Source: PALSA-278 sp963760285
Lineage (GTDB): Bacteria; Acidobacteriota; Terriglobia; Acidiferrales; UBA7541
Direction: 5' to 3'
Length of the DNA stretch: 64,000 nucleotides
NCBI GenBank assembly: GCA_963760285.1
Contig: CAVXCI010000001.1
Span: forward strand, 2,108,001-2,172,000
How positions within the stretch are numbered: the first letter of the stretch is position 1; each line of letters opens with the position of its first letter. Position numbers and translations under genes: made by a program. The notes below the pieces were generated by a model. The model saw only the letters and a list, made by a program, of their open reading frames with translations. It made no database searches and was not told the DNA's origin. Positions 9,349 through 17,646 of the stretch are shown one piece after another.

Positions 9349-10023
9349 TCACAACCCATCCTGGCAAAGACTGTTGATGTCCTGGTTCTCAAGCACATGT
9401 TTGGGAGCGCCTTGTCTTGCGACTTTGAGCATCGCGCGACCCACGCATTCCGTCGTTGTCACGTACCTGGGAAAAAGCAACTTCCACAACGGATAGAGCG
9501 GCCCCATCACCGCGTAAAACGCCCTGTACCACTTCGTCTTGGTCCGAATCCCGCGGCTTGGCTGGATGTAGCCGGGACGGAACATATATGTAGCCTTGAA
9601 TGGCATCTGCAACAGCGCGTTTTCTGTTTTGCCCTTCACCCGCGCCCACATCATGCGCCCGCGTTCCGTGCCATCGGTGCCCGCGCCAGACACATAAATG
9701 AACGTCATCGCAGGGTTGAGCCTGGCCAGCCTACCCGCCGCCGATACCGTAAGGTCGTATGTCACGCGCCGATACGCCTGCTCGTTCATCCCTGCCGAGG
9801 AGACGCCGAGACAGAAAAAGCATGCGTCGTAGCCCGAGAGCTTGCCCTCAACCGCCGAAAGATCCGAAAGGTCCTCTTGTATGAACTCATGCAGCTTCTC
9901 GTGCTGCTGTCCGGGAGAGCTGCGCCCAATCGCGAGGACGCTTTCCACCCCGGGATCGAGCAGACATTCTTGCAAGACACCCTGTCCGACCATACCCGTC
10001 GCGCCAAAGAGAATTACTTTCAC
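9349..10023 (-). CDS. NAD(P)-binding Rossmann-fold oxidoreductase / epimerase-like protein
   Basis: Predicted 224-residue atypical short-chain dehydrogenase of the NAD(P)H-binding type. The dinucleotide-binding loop GATGMVGQG is at residues 7-15, an acidic segment IQEDLSDLS follows, and CFFCLGVSS and FIYVSGAGTDG match the fourth and fifth strands of the fold. FRPGYIQPSRG is typical of the nucleoside-diphosphate-sugar epimerase-like branch. The GTG start at 10023 is preceded by AGAGGTGA at seven bases. The substrate is unknown. It diverges from glgA, with a 170-bp shared upstream region. Confidence 0.85.
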   Translation of the reverse strand: MKVILFGATGMVGQGVLQECLLDPGVESVLAIGRSSPGQQHEKLHEFIQEDLSDLSAVEGKLSGYDACFFCLGVSSAGMNEQAYRRVTYDLTVSAAGRLARLNPAMTFIYVSGAGTDGTERGRMMWARVKGKTENALLQMPFKATYMFRPGYIQPSRGIRTKTKWYRAFYAVMGPLYPLWKLLFPRYVTTTECVGRAMLKVARQGAPKHVLENQDINSLCQDGL

Positions 10024-10193
10024 GTTCGGATCACCTCTCAACTGGAACTGGCCCCACGCGGTGTTTCGATTCGAGCCGACTACATGATAGCCCCCGGATC
10101 ATCGCCAATCCGAAAACTGCGCCACCGCCCCGGCCGCGCCCGCCTTGACGAACCCGACGATACCGGATAATTTTGTAAGTTTGCCGAGGACTG

Positions 10194-11675
10194 ATGAAAA
10201 TACTCTTTGTCGCACCGGAAGGCGTTCCATTCTCGAAGACTGGCGGATTGGCCGACGTGGTCGGCGCGCTGCCGCAGGCGCTGATTGACCAGGGCCACGA
10301 AGCGGCCGTCCTGCTGCCGCGCTACCACGGAAATCCCACGGGAAAACAGGCGGCGCGCAGCCTGACCGTTCCGCTGGGCCGCGGACTGAGCCGCTTTCCC
10401 GCCATCGTGGATGCCGGGAAGCAGCAGGACGTGCCGTACTATCTGGTGGACGATCCCGCTTATTTTGACCGTCCCGGCCTCTATGGCGACAAGTCCGGCG
10501 ACTATCCGGACAACGCCGAGCGTTTTGCCGCCTTCAGCCGCGCGGCCATCGAATTTGCCAAGCACGTCTGGACTCCTGACGTGATTCATTGCCACGATTG
10601 GCAGTCCGCGCTGGTGCCTGTCCTGCTGCGCACGGTTTACGCCGAGGATCCCGTGGTCAGCCAGATTCCCGTGGTGTTCACCATCCACAACCTTGCGTAT
10701 CAGGGTATTTTCGGCCGCGACGCGCTGGACCGCGCCGGCTTACCGGATTATCTCTTCGCGCTGCATGGGCTGGAATTCTGGGGCAATATCAGCTACCTGA
10801 AAGGCGGGCTGATTTTTTCGGATTATCTCACCACCGTCAGCCGGAAATATGCGGAGGAGATTCAGACCCGGGAATTTGGCTACGGACTGGACGCGGTGAT
10901 TCGCATGCGCGTGGATCATCTGGAAGGCATTCTCAACGGCGCGGATTACGCCGTCTGGGATCCCAAAGTGGACACCAGGATCGCATCGAAATATACGGCG
11001 CGATCCCTCTCCGGAAAGCAGAAGTGCAAGAAAGACCTGCTTCAAGTGATGGGCCTCTCCGAAGACAACATGAAGCGGCCCGTGGTGGGCATTGTTTCGC
11101 GATTCACGGATCAAAAGGGATTCGATCTGCTGGCCGAAGTCGCCGATGCCATGCTGAAGGAAGACCTGGCGCTGGTGGCGCTGGGCGCCGGCGATCCTAA
11201 ATACCAGGATTTGTTCGCCGCGCTGGCCGCCCATGCTCCTGACCGCGTCGCGGTGAAAATCGCGTATGATGACACCCTGGCCCACAAAATCGAAGCCGGC
11301 GCGGACATGTTCCTGATGCCGTCAAAATTTGAGCCGTGCGGATTGAATCAGATTTACAGCCTGCGCTATGGAACCGTCCCCGTGGTGCGCGCCACCGGCG
11401 GCCTGGACGACACCGTGGCGGAGTACAATCCGAAGACGGGCGAGGGAACCGGGTTCAAGTTCAGCGAATATTCAGGGCCGGCGCTTCTGGAATGCCTGAG
11501 CCAGGCGCTGGCCGTGTGCAAAGACCAAAAGGCGTGGAAGAAGATTCAGACACGCGGGATGGCCCAGGATTTTTCATGGAAAGCTTCCGCGGCGGCCTAT
11601 GCGAAACTATACGAGCGGGCCCGCAAGGACCGAATCACACCGGCGCCCGCCGCATCTAAAGTAGCTGGTAAATAA
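10194..11675 (+). CDS. glgA: Glycogen synthase (ADP-glucose)
   Basis: GT5 family starch/glycogen synthase, 493 residues, extending alpha-1,4-glucan chains from ADP-glucose. The ADP-glucose-binding KTGGLADV motif is at residues 15-22, followed by HCHDWQSALVP, FTIHNLAYQG and the GILNGADYAVWDP block. In the C-terminal Rossmann domain there are VSRFTDQKGFDLL, SKFEPCGLNQ and GTVPVVRATGGL, which line the active site. The ATG follows GAGG. Glycogen metabolism fits the pgm, xfp and zwf genes about 10 kb away, although these are not in one operon. trxA follows after 48 bases and may be cotranscribed. Confidence 0.97.
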   Translation: MKILFVAPEGVPFSKTGGLADVVGALPQALIDQGHEAAVLLPRYHGNPTGKQAARSLTVPLGRGLSRFPAIVDAGKQQDVPYYLVDDPAYFDRPGLYGDKSGDYPDNAERFAAFSRAAIEFAKHVWTPDVIHCHDWQSALVPVLLRTVYAEDPVVSQIPVVFTIHNLAYQGIFGRDALDRAGLPDYLFALHGLEFWGNISYLKGGLIFSDYLTTVSRKYAEEIQTREFGYGLDAVIRMRVDHLEGILNGADYAVWDPKVDTRIASKYTARSLSGKQKCKKDLLQVMGLSEDNMKRPVVGIVSRFTDQKGFDLLAEVADAMLKEDLALVALGAGDPKYQDLFAALAAHAPDRVAVKIAYDDTLAHKIEAGADMFLMPSKFEPCGLNQIYSLRYGTVPVVRATGGLDDTVAEYNPKTGEGTGFKFSEYSGPALLECLSQALAVCKDQKAWKKIQTRGMAQDFSWKASAAAYAKLYERARKDRITPAPAASKVAGK

Positions 11676-11723
11676 TCGCAACGGGCCGGGGTCCAGTTGC
11701 GTGAAGATTGAGGGCAACGAAAA

Positions 11724-12056
11724 ATGTCCAATTTAGCAGCGGTTACCGACGCGAATTTTCAGGCCGAAGTGATTGACGCCAGCCAGACCCAGCCGGTGAT
11801 GGTGGACTTCTGGGCGGAGTGGTGCCGGCCCTGCCACATGCTGTCGCCCACGGTGGAGGAACTCGCCACGGAGCACGCCGGCAAGCTGAAAGTGGTGAAG
11901 ATGAACGTGGACGAAAACATCAATTCGCCGGGCAAGTTCAATATCCGCGGGATTCCCACGCTCCTGATTTTCAAGGGCGGTCAGGTGGCGGAGCAGATTG
12001 TGGGAGCGGTGCCCAAGGATCAGATCGAAAAAATCCTGCAGCGGCACCTGAGCTGA
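11724..12056 (+). CDS. trxA: Thioredoxin with variant CRPC active site
   Basis: Thioredoxin, 110 residues, single domain, cytosolic. It keeps the family order FWAEWCxxC, KVVKMNVDEN, the cis-proline GIPTLLIF loop, and GxxPKDQI near the C terminus. The active site reads Cys34-Arg-Pro-Cys37 instead of the canonical Cys-Gly-Pro-Cys. The residue after the first cysteine tunes redox potential and partner choice in this family, so this could be a thioredoxin with somewhat altered properties. The start is supported by GAGGG upstream. It lies in the same direction as glgA and purA. Confidence 0.94.
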   Translation: MSNLAAVTDANFQAEVIDASQTQPVMVDFWAEWCRPCHMLSPTVEELATEHAGKLKVVKMNVDENINSPGKFNIRGIPTLLIFKGGQVAEQIVGAVPKDQIEKILQRHLS

Positions 12057-12274
12057 TTCCACTTGCCAGGCGGAGGCGCGCCCGTCCCTATATTGGTGAC
12101 TGGCCGGCGGCGGTGCATGGCGCAAAATTCGCGCCAGGCTTGTCATCCACCGCCGCGAGGCTTAGACTCAGACCCGGCATTCACTGCCTGGACCATTCCG
12201 AAATGACTCACAATTACTAAGTGCGCGTGGAAAAGTGTGAAATCGAAATTGGAAATTAAAATGGATGACGCCGA

Positions 12275-13573
12275 ATGAGAGCCATTGCTGTGGTCGGCGC
12301 CCAGTGGGGCGACGAGGGCAAAGGCAAGGTGGTTGACTACCTCGCCGGTTCTTTCGATCTGATTGCGCGATACGCCGGCGGCCACAATGCCGGCCATACA
12401 GTGATCGCCAATGGGCACCGCTTTGTTCTTCAATTGATTCCTTGCGGAATCCTGCGTCCCGGAAAGAAAGCCCTGATCGGCCCCGGAGCGGTGATTGATC
12501 CCGCCGCGCTGGTGGCGGAAATCGAAAATCTGGAAAAAGCCGGCGTCGAAGTGACCGGCCGCCTGTTCCTCAGCAATCGCGCCCACGTGATTTTTCCTTA
12601 TCATCGCCAGATGGAAGAGGCTTCCGAAGCCGCGCTGGGCGAGGCCAAGATCGGCACCACGCATCGCGGCATCGGTCCGGCCTATGAAGACAAGGCCGCG
12701 CGCCGCGGATTGCGCATTTGCGATCTGGTGGACCCAGAAAAATTCCGCGCGCATCTGAAAGCGGCGCTGAAGGAAAAAAGCCACATCGCCTCCACGGCGT
12801 TCGGCGTGAAATTGGACGAAGCGGGAATCGAGGAAACTTATCTGCGTCTGGCCGACCGCATTCGCGGTTACGTCACCGACGTGGCCGCGCTGCTGGATCG
12901 CGCGCTGGAAGCGGGCCGGAACGTCCTGTTCGAAGGCGCGCAGGGCACCATGCTGGACCTGGACCACGGGACCTATCCGTTCGTGACCTCGTCCAGCGCC
13001 ACGTCCGGCGGCGCCGCCACAGGACTGGGCATTCCTCCCACGCGGGTGACCGGAGTTGTCGGCGTGACCAAGGCTTACACCACGCGCGTGGGCAGCGGAC
13101 CGTTCCCCACGGAAATGCCCGACCTCGAAGCCAAAGGACTGCGCGACCGCGGCAAGGAATATGGAGCGGTCACCGGCCGACCGCGGCGGTGCGGCTGGCT
13201 GGACCTGGAAATGCTCCGCTACGCAAAAATGGTCAACGGAATTGGTTCCCTGGTGGTCACCAAGCTGGACGTTTTCGACGCCCAGGAAAACATTCAGGCC
13301 TGCGTGGGCTATCGCTACAAAGGCTCCAAGCTCACGGAAATGCCGCCGGATATTGAAACGCTCGCGCAGGTGACTCCCGAATACCGCAAGCTGCACGGCT
13401 GGCGGCGCAGCACCGAAGGCGTTTCCGACGCCGGCGATCTTCCCGAAGCCGCGCGCGATTATCTGAAATTTATTTCCGACGCGCTGGAAGTGGAAATCGG
13501 GATGATTTCCACCGGACCGGAACGCGAAGCCACCATCCTGCCGCCGGGGACCACTCTCGCCAGCTGGCTCTGA
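12275..13573 (+). CDS. purA: Adenylosuccinate synthetase
   Basis: PurA, 432 residues, catalyses GTP-dependent condensation of IMP with aspartate in AMP synthesis. The P-loop-like GAQWGDEGKGK near the N terminus, GHNAGHT, the IMP-binding RGIGPAYEDKAARRG, the EGAQGTMLDLDHGTYPFVTSS region, and the C-terminal STGPERE block are all present, and the length is standard. A 218-bp gap separates it from trxA. moeA starts six bases after its stop, so purA heads the unit that includes moeA and moaC. Confidence 0.98.
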   Translation: MRAIAVVGAQWGDEGKGKVVDYLAGSFDLIARYAGGHNAGHTVIANGHRFVLQLIPCGILRPGKKALIGPGAVIDPAALVAEIENLEKAGVEVTGRLFLSNRAHVIFPYHRQMEEASEAALGEAKIGTTHRGIGPAYEDKAARRGLRICDLVDPEKFRAHLKAALKEKSHIASTAFGVKLDEAGIEETYLRLADRIRGYVTDVAALLDRALEAGRNVLFEGAQGTMLDLDHGTYPFVTSSSATSGGAATGLGIPPTRVTGVVGVTKAYTTRVGSGPFPTEMPDLEAKGLRDRGKEYGAVTGRPRRCGWLDLEMLRYAKMVNGIGSLVVTKLDVFDAQENIQACVGYRYKGSKLTEMPPDIETLAQVTPEYRKLHGWRRSTEGVSDAGDLPEAARDYLKFISDALEVEIGMISTGPEREATILPPGTTLASWL

Positions 13574-13578
13574 CGAAC

Positions 13579-14793
13579 ATGGTCACGTGGCAGGAGGCGC
13601 GGCGCATCATTGAAGAGGCCGTTCGCGCGCGCTCCACGCCCACCGCCATCGAGTCCCTTCCGCTGGAAGACGCGCTGGGCCGCGTGCTCGCGGAGACCAT
13701 TCACGCCGACCGCGACTATCCTCCCTTTCGCCGCGCCACGCGCGATGGTTACGCGGTTCTTTCCGCGGATTTGCGGAAATCACCCCGCACGCTTTCTTTG
13801 GCCGGCGAAGTGCGCGCGGGGCAGTCGTTCGCTCGCGCGCTGCGTACCGGAGAGTGCATCGCCATCATGACCGGCGCTCCTGTTCCCGAAGGCGCGGACG
13901 CTGTTGTGATGCGCGAATTCACGCGTGTGGACGGCGAGGCAATTATTTTTGAACGCACCGCCGCGCCCGGCGAGAATATTGTTCTCCGCGGCAGTGAATC
14001 GAAGGCTGGCCAGGAATTGCTCCTGCCGGGAACGCATTTGAACTACGCGTCGCTGGCGCTGGCCGCGCAGGTTGGACATACGCCCGTGCAGGTCCATGAG
14101 CGCCCGCGCGTGGCCGTTCTTTCCACCGGCGATGAAGTGATTCCCCACGCGGATACGCCCGGCCCATTTCAAATTCGCAACAGCAATTCGCTGGCGCTTT
14201 CCTTGCTGGCGAAAATCTCCGGCGCGGAGCCGGTGGCGCTGGGCAACGCTCCCGACGAGCGCGATGCGCTTCGCGAAGGCATCGAGCACGGCCTGGAAGA
14301 GGACGCGCTGATCCTGAGCGGCGGCGTTTCCATGGGGAAGTATGATTTGGTGGAAGAAGTTCTCGCAGTATTAGGCGCGGAGTTTTTTTTCGACGCCGTG
14401 GCCATTCGTCCCGGAAAGCCCGCGGTCTTCGGCTACTGCCAGGGCAAGCCGGTGTTTGGACTGCCGGGAAATCCGCTGTCCACCATGGTGACGTTTGAGC
14501 TTTTCGTCCAGCCCGCGCTGGATATTTTGAGCGGTATGGACGTGCGCCCGCTGCCGTTCGTCGGCGCAAAGATGGCGCGGGAGTCGAAAGAGAATCCGGC
14601 CATGGCGCATTTTGTCCCCGCGCTGATGACGTGGGAAGGGGATCAGCCCGTCGTGGAAGAGCTGCCCTGGCAGGGTTCCGGCGACATGGCGGCGTTCACG
14701 CGCGCCAATTGCCTGTTGTACGTTCCACAGGGACAATCGCTGGTCGCCGAAGGCCAGCCGGTTCAGGTACTCTTGCGGCGGGGCGCATTTTGA
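13579..14793 (+). CDS. moeA: Molybdopterin molybdenumtransferase MoeA
   Basis: MoeA, 404 residues, inserts molybdate into adenylylated molybdopterin in the last step of molybdenum cofactor synthesis. The N-terminal DRDYPPFRRATRDGYAV and GECIAIMTGAPVPEGADAVV segments, the central MoCF-fold motifs STGDEV and SGGVSMGKYD, and GLPGNPLSTMV are all characteristic. A C-terminal domain IV of normal length follows. moaC begins two bases after the stop, so the two are almost certainly cotranscribed; mogA follows after the accessory cassette at 15.3-17.0 kb. Confidence 0.97.
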   Translation: MVTWQEARRIIEEAVRARSTPTAIESLPLEDALGRVLAETIHADRDYPPFRRATRDGYAVLSADLRKSPRTLSLAGEVRAGQSFARALRTGECIAIMTGAPVPEGADAVVMREFTRVDGEAIIFERTAAPGENIVLRGSESKAGQELLLPGTHLNYASLALAAQVGHTPVQVHERPRVAVLSTGDEVIPHADTPGPFQIRNSNSLALSLLAKISGAEPVALGNAPDERDALREGIEHGLEEDALILSGGVSMGKYDLVEEVLAVLGAEFFFDAVAIRPGKPAVFGYCQGKPVFGLPGNPLSTMVTFELFVQPALDILSGMDVRPLPFVGAKMARESKENPAMAHFVPALMTWEGDQPVVEELPWQGSGDMAAFTRANCLLYVPQGQSLVAEGQPVQVLLRRGAF

Positions 14794-14795
14794 CC

Positions 14796-15302
14796 ATGCC
14801 GAAACTTTCGCACTACGGCCGCAAAGGCAACGTTCGCATGGTGGACGTGAGCGCCAAGCCGGAAACCACGCGCATCGCGCGCGCCCGCGGATTTATCGCC
14901 ATTGCGCCGGCCGCGCTTCGCCTGGTGCGCAAGCTGAAAAACCCCAAGGGCAATCCGCTGGAAATCGCGCGCATCGCGGGAATCGCCGCGGCCAAGCGAA
15001 CGTCCGAACTGATTCCGCTGTGCCATCCGCTTCTGCTGACGCACATTGATTTGAAAGCGGAGTTGCGCCCCCGGGGCGTCGAGATTCGCGCCGAAGTCCG
15101 AACCAACGGGCCCACCGGCGTGGAGATGGAGGCGCTGACCGCCGTGGCCGTCGCCGCGCTCACCATTTATGATATGTGCAAGGCCGCGGACCGCTCCATG
15201 AAGATTGGCGAGATTTATCTCGAGGAAAAAATCGGCGGCCGAAGCGGCCATTACGTCCGCCGCGCGAAACCGGCAGAATCGCGCGTGAAGAAGACGAACT
15301 GA
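14796..15302 (+). CDS. moaC: Cyclic pyranopterin monophosphate synthase MoaC
   Basis: MoaC, 168 residues, with MoaA converts GTP to cyclic pyranopterin monophosphate, the first step of molybdopterin synthesis. The ATG at 14796 directly follows the moeA stop and gives a normal N terminus; the open frame upstream overlaps moeA and is ignored. Characteristic residues are MVDVSAKPETTRIA, KRTSELIPLCHPL, TGVEMEALTAVAVAALTIYDMCKA and the catalytic region DRSMKIGEI, ending in GGRSGHY. It is the last gene of the operon before base composition changes sharply. Confidence 0.96.
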   Translation: MPKLSHYGRKGNVRMVDVSAKPETTRIARARGFIAIAPAALRLVRKLKNPKGNPLEIARIAGIAAAKRTSELIPLCHPLLLTHIDLKAELRPRGVEIRAEVRTNGPTGVEMEALTAVAVAALTIYDMCKAADRSMKIGEIYLEEKIGGRSGHYVRRAKPAESRVKKTN

Positions 15303-15492
15303 GCACCTGAAGAAGGGCTGCGAGTAATCGGGTGTCAGTCACAGCCTAATGCATGAGAGAGGCACAGTGTGCCACGTGTGGCCCCCCCCTCGGGTTCTTT
15401 TGATCGCGTGAGAATTCATATATCAAAATTGATGTTAGATTCAAAATCTTACACAAGTCTCCGGTTGTAGTATATCTTTTTTGTGGTAGACT

Positions 15493-15903
15493 GTGACACG
15501 AGAATCTAATTGGCGGTGGCATTGGTTTGGATTTCAATCCGAGGAAGAGGGCTGTCCAGTGCAGACTCACTTTGACAGCCTGCCGGACGCCCACAGGGAC
15601 GAAATCCTTGACCTCCTCGGCTATCTACAGAACGCGATACAGAGCCTTTGGAGAAGGCCAGAATTTGACCCCTTGGATGGTGAATATGGGATTTCAGAGA
15701 TCAGACCAGCCGACATCCGCGACGACGAAGGCGTTACATATTACCGAATTTACGGTTACTTTGGGCCATGTGAGGGCGAATACACATTTCTGCACTTGAC
15801 GGCCAAAAGGGTGAAAAATGACAGGGATGGCAAGAAGATCGCTAGGGAACGCCTTGACAGAATCCGATGTGGAAAGGCAACCGTCCACAAATTTGAATTC
15901 TAG
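15493..15903 (+). CDS. HigB/Gp49-like RelE-superfamily toxin candidate
   Basis: Predicted small protein of up to 136 residues. The early pattern WHWFGFQSEEEGCPVQTHFDSLP resembles, in order, the first strand, the G-x-x-PV and the F-x-x-L segments of the phage-derived Gp49/HigB family of ribosome-dependent mRNA interferases. The later TYYRIYGYF and HLTAKRVKND match the strand pattern where catalytic basic residues lie. The GTG at 15493 is preferred because it retains the first strand; a second GTG at 15559 has a better ribosome-binding site but would remove it. It overlaps the next gene, which encodes a helix-turn-helix protein, in toxin-first order as in higBA. Its base composition is AT-richer than its surroundings. 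Function is inferred. Confidence 0.65.
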   Translation: MTRESNWRWHWFGFQSEEEGCPVQTHFDSLPDAHRDEILDLLGYLQNAIQSLWRRPEFDPLDGEYGISEIRPADIRDDEGVTYYRIYGYFGPCEGEYTFLHLTAKRVKNDRDGKKIARERLDRIRCGKATVHKFEF

Positions 15904-16594
15904 AAAAAGCCTTTGGGAGAGATTTCGCAGAGGTGTGGAGACACGGGCTAGGTTCGTTGAGTCGCATATTAGCAAAACGATTGCGTTCCAGATCAGAGGC
16001 TTGCGAGAAGAAAAGGGTTGGAGCCAAGAGAAGTTTTGTGAAATGTCGGGGATGAATCAGAATGCTATTTCCAGACTGGAGAATCCCAGATACGGCAGAC
16101 CCACAATCACGACTCTCAAGAGGATTGCGGCAGTGTTCGATGTGGCGTTGGTAGTCCGGTTTGTACCATTTAGCCAATTGGTAGATTGGGTTAGCGGGAC
16201 GCTGCACCCTGACAAGGGGCTTTCCGCTGATACTTTTAGGGTGCCCAATTTTGCCGACGAAGAAAAGGCGCTACAGTTTAAGGACGTGGCAGAATTCCAA
16301 TGGCACGTTCCGATGGCGGAGAGCAATGAGCAATTCTTGGCAATGATTGATCGTTATAATCGCCTAAATTCGCCGATGGAATATTCTCCTGGCGAGACGC
16401 TGGTGGAAGAAATTGTCCATAGAGTACAAGACAGGCTAAGAAAATCGAGTGCAAACTCAGGGGCTCTCCAGAAGGTCGCTTTTCCTGGAGGCGCTGCCTC
16501 ACCGAGTCTCCAAGCACAGAAAGGGAAACTCATCGATTTTCCTAAGCACGTTCCAAAGACGCTTTCACTTTTTGCCAATGAACATGACCAATGA
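15818..16594 (+). CDS. XRE-family helix-turn-helix antitoxin/regulator
   Basis: Predicted DNA-binding protein of 258 residues. The HTH spans about residues 55-110: IRGLREEKGWSQEKFCEMSG, then the recognition helix region with MNQNAISRLENP, and TTLKRIAAVFDVALVVRF at the end of the domain. This arrangement matches XRE-family antitoxins. The remaining 145 residues have no recognised domain. The 5' end overlaps the toxin-like gene by 86 bases; AGGGTG lies upstream of the chosen ATG, but a later start cannot be excluded. It probably neutralises the toxin and represses the shared promoter near 15.4 kb. Confidence 0.75.
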   Translation: MTGMARRSLGNALTESDVERQPSTNLNSRKSLWERFRRGVETRARFVESHISKTIAFQIRGLREEKGWSQEKFCEMSGMNQNAISRLENPRYGRPTITTLKRIAAVFDVALVVRFVPFSQLVDWVSGTLHPDKGLSADTFRVPNFADEEKALQFKDVAEFQWHVPMAESNEQFLAMIDRYNRLNSPMEYSPGETLVEEIVHRVQDRLRKSSANSGALQKVAFPGGAASPSLQAQKGKLIDFPKHVPKTLSLFANEHDQ

Positions 16595-16623
16595 CTGCAA
16601 GCGATTGCGGGAGGAAAATCATA

Positions 16624-17019
16624 ATGGACATCAAAGAGACCGAATCGAATAAACCAAAAACCATACTTCAAGTTTCGCCGGATTTTTTCTCAGAGTATGC
16701 CAATAACGCATACCTGCAGGGTAGTGCATGGGACCTGACCATAGTCTTTGGTCAACTAAATCAGAAGTTTGAACCTGCAGTGGCTGATTGGTTCGGGCAG
16801 GTCACCATGCCGTGGGCGCAAGCAAAAATACTCAGCTACATTCTTCGGATGCATATTATCGCGCATGAATTGCAGAACGGAAAAATTTCTATACCGAAGA
16901 GTGTCCTTCCGCAAGGAATTCCCGACCCAACCCCCGAAGAGATACAGCGGGACCCTATGGCGCCGGAAGTGGTGAAAAAACTGCAAGAAATTCACGCTGA
17001 GCTCGTTGCCAGTCTTTAA
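16624..17019 (+). CDS. DUF3467-like hypothetical protein
   Basis: Predicted 131-residue cytosolic protein. The stretch SEYANNAYLQGSAWDLTIVF followed by a FGQL turn and VTMPWAQAKILSYIL is like the DUF3467 pattern of small proteins of unknown function, in which Y(A/S)N, a D-F/L-x-L-x-F-G strand and a S/T-x-x-x-A-K-x-L helix are conserved. The ATG at 16624 is preceded by GGGAGGAAAA at a good distance; the open frame further upstream has no start signal. It lies 29 bases after the XRE gene and is the third gene of the cassette between moaC and mogA. Its role in the toxin-antitoxin system, if any, is unknown. Confidence 0.6.
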   Translation: MDIKETESNKPKTILQVSPDFFSEYANNAYLQGSAWDLTIVFGQLNQKFEPAVADWFGQVTMPWAQAKILSYILRMHIIAHELQNGKISIPKSVLPQGIPDPTPEEIQRDPMAPEVVKKLQEIHAELVASL

Positions 17020-17077
17020 GCCTATAACCAATTCATCGGGTAAGGCAGCACTCAAGCTTAAACCTAGGATAGAATCC

Positions 17078-17572
17078 ATGCGAGTTGCCATTCTCACCAT
17101 CAGCGATTCTGTAAGTTCCGGTAAATCCGAAGACCGCTCCGGGGCGGCGCTTCAGGCCGAATGCGCGGCGCGCGGCATGGACGTGGTGCATACCGGCGTT
17201 TTGGCGGATGACGACTCCGCGATTCGCGCGCGGTTGAGCGAGCTCTGCGACAGTGGGACTGCCGACCTGATTCTCACCACCGGCGGCACTGGGCTTGGTC
17301 CGCGGGACGTAACTCCCGAAGCCACGCAGGCTGTCGCTGAACGGCTGGTCCCCGGCCTGCCGGAGTTGATGCGCCGCGCCGGTTATGCGGCGAATCCTCG
17401 CGCCGCGCTTTCGCGTGGAGTGGCCGCGCTGCGCGGCAATTCTTTGATCGTCAATCTGCCCGGCAGCCCCGAAGGCGCCGTGGAGTCGTTCTACGCCATC
17501 GCCGGCGTGCTCGCCCACGCCATTGACGTCATCCACGGCGCCCGCCACGACCCCAATCCGAAAGCAGTTTGA
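17078..17572 (+). CDS. mogA: Molybdopterin adenylyltransferase MogA
   Basis: MogA/MoaB family, 164 residues, adenylylates molybdopterin before MoeA inserts molybdenum. The family motifs VAILTISDSVSSG, ILTTGGTGLGPRDVTPEAT and NLPGSPEGAVE are clear. The ATG at 17078 gives the normal N terminus; the open frame upstream is not needed. This gene would be expected directly after moaC (ends 15302); the 1.8-kb gap between them is the toxin-antitoxin-like cassette. The base composition returns to the GC-rich level of the chromosome here. Confidence 0.93.
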   Translation: MRVAILTISDSVSSGKSEDRSGAALQAECAARGMDVVHTGVLADDDSAIRARLSELCDSGTADLILTTGGTGLGPRDVTPEATQAVAERLVPGLPELMRRAGYAANPRAALSRGVAALRGNSLIVNLPGSPEGAVESFYAIAGVLAHAIDVIHGARHDPNPKAV

Positions 17573-17646
17573 CGGCAAACACGAGGGGCCCCGATTGGCG
17601 CCGATGTCCAGCCCGTGCCGCAAGCAGAAGAAAGGTGTTTTGACCC

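Noticed and set aside
12143..13396. 417-residue minus-strand frame opposite purA
   Set aside because: It is antisense to a highly conserved purA gene and has no recognisable protein motif.
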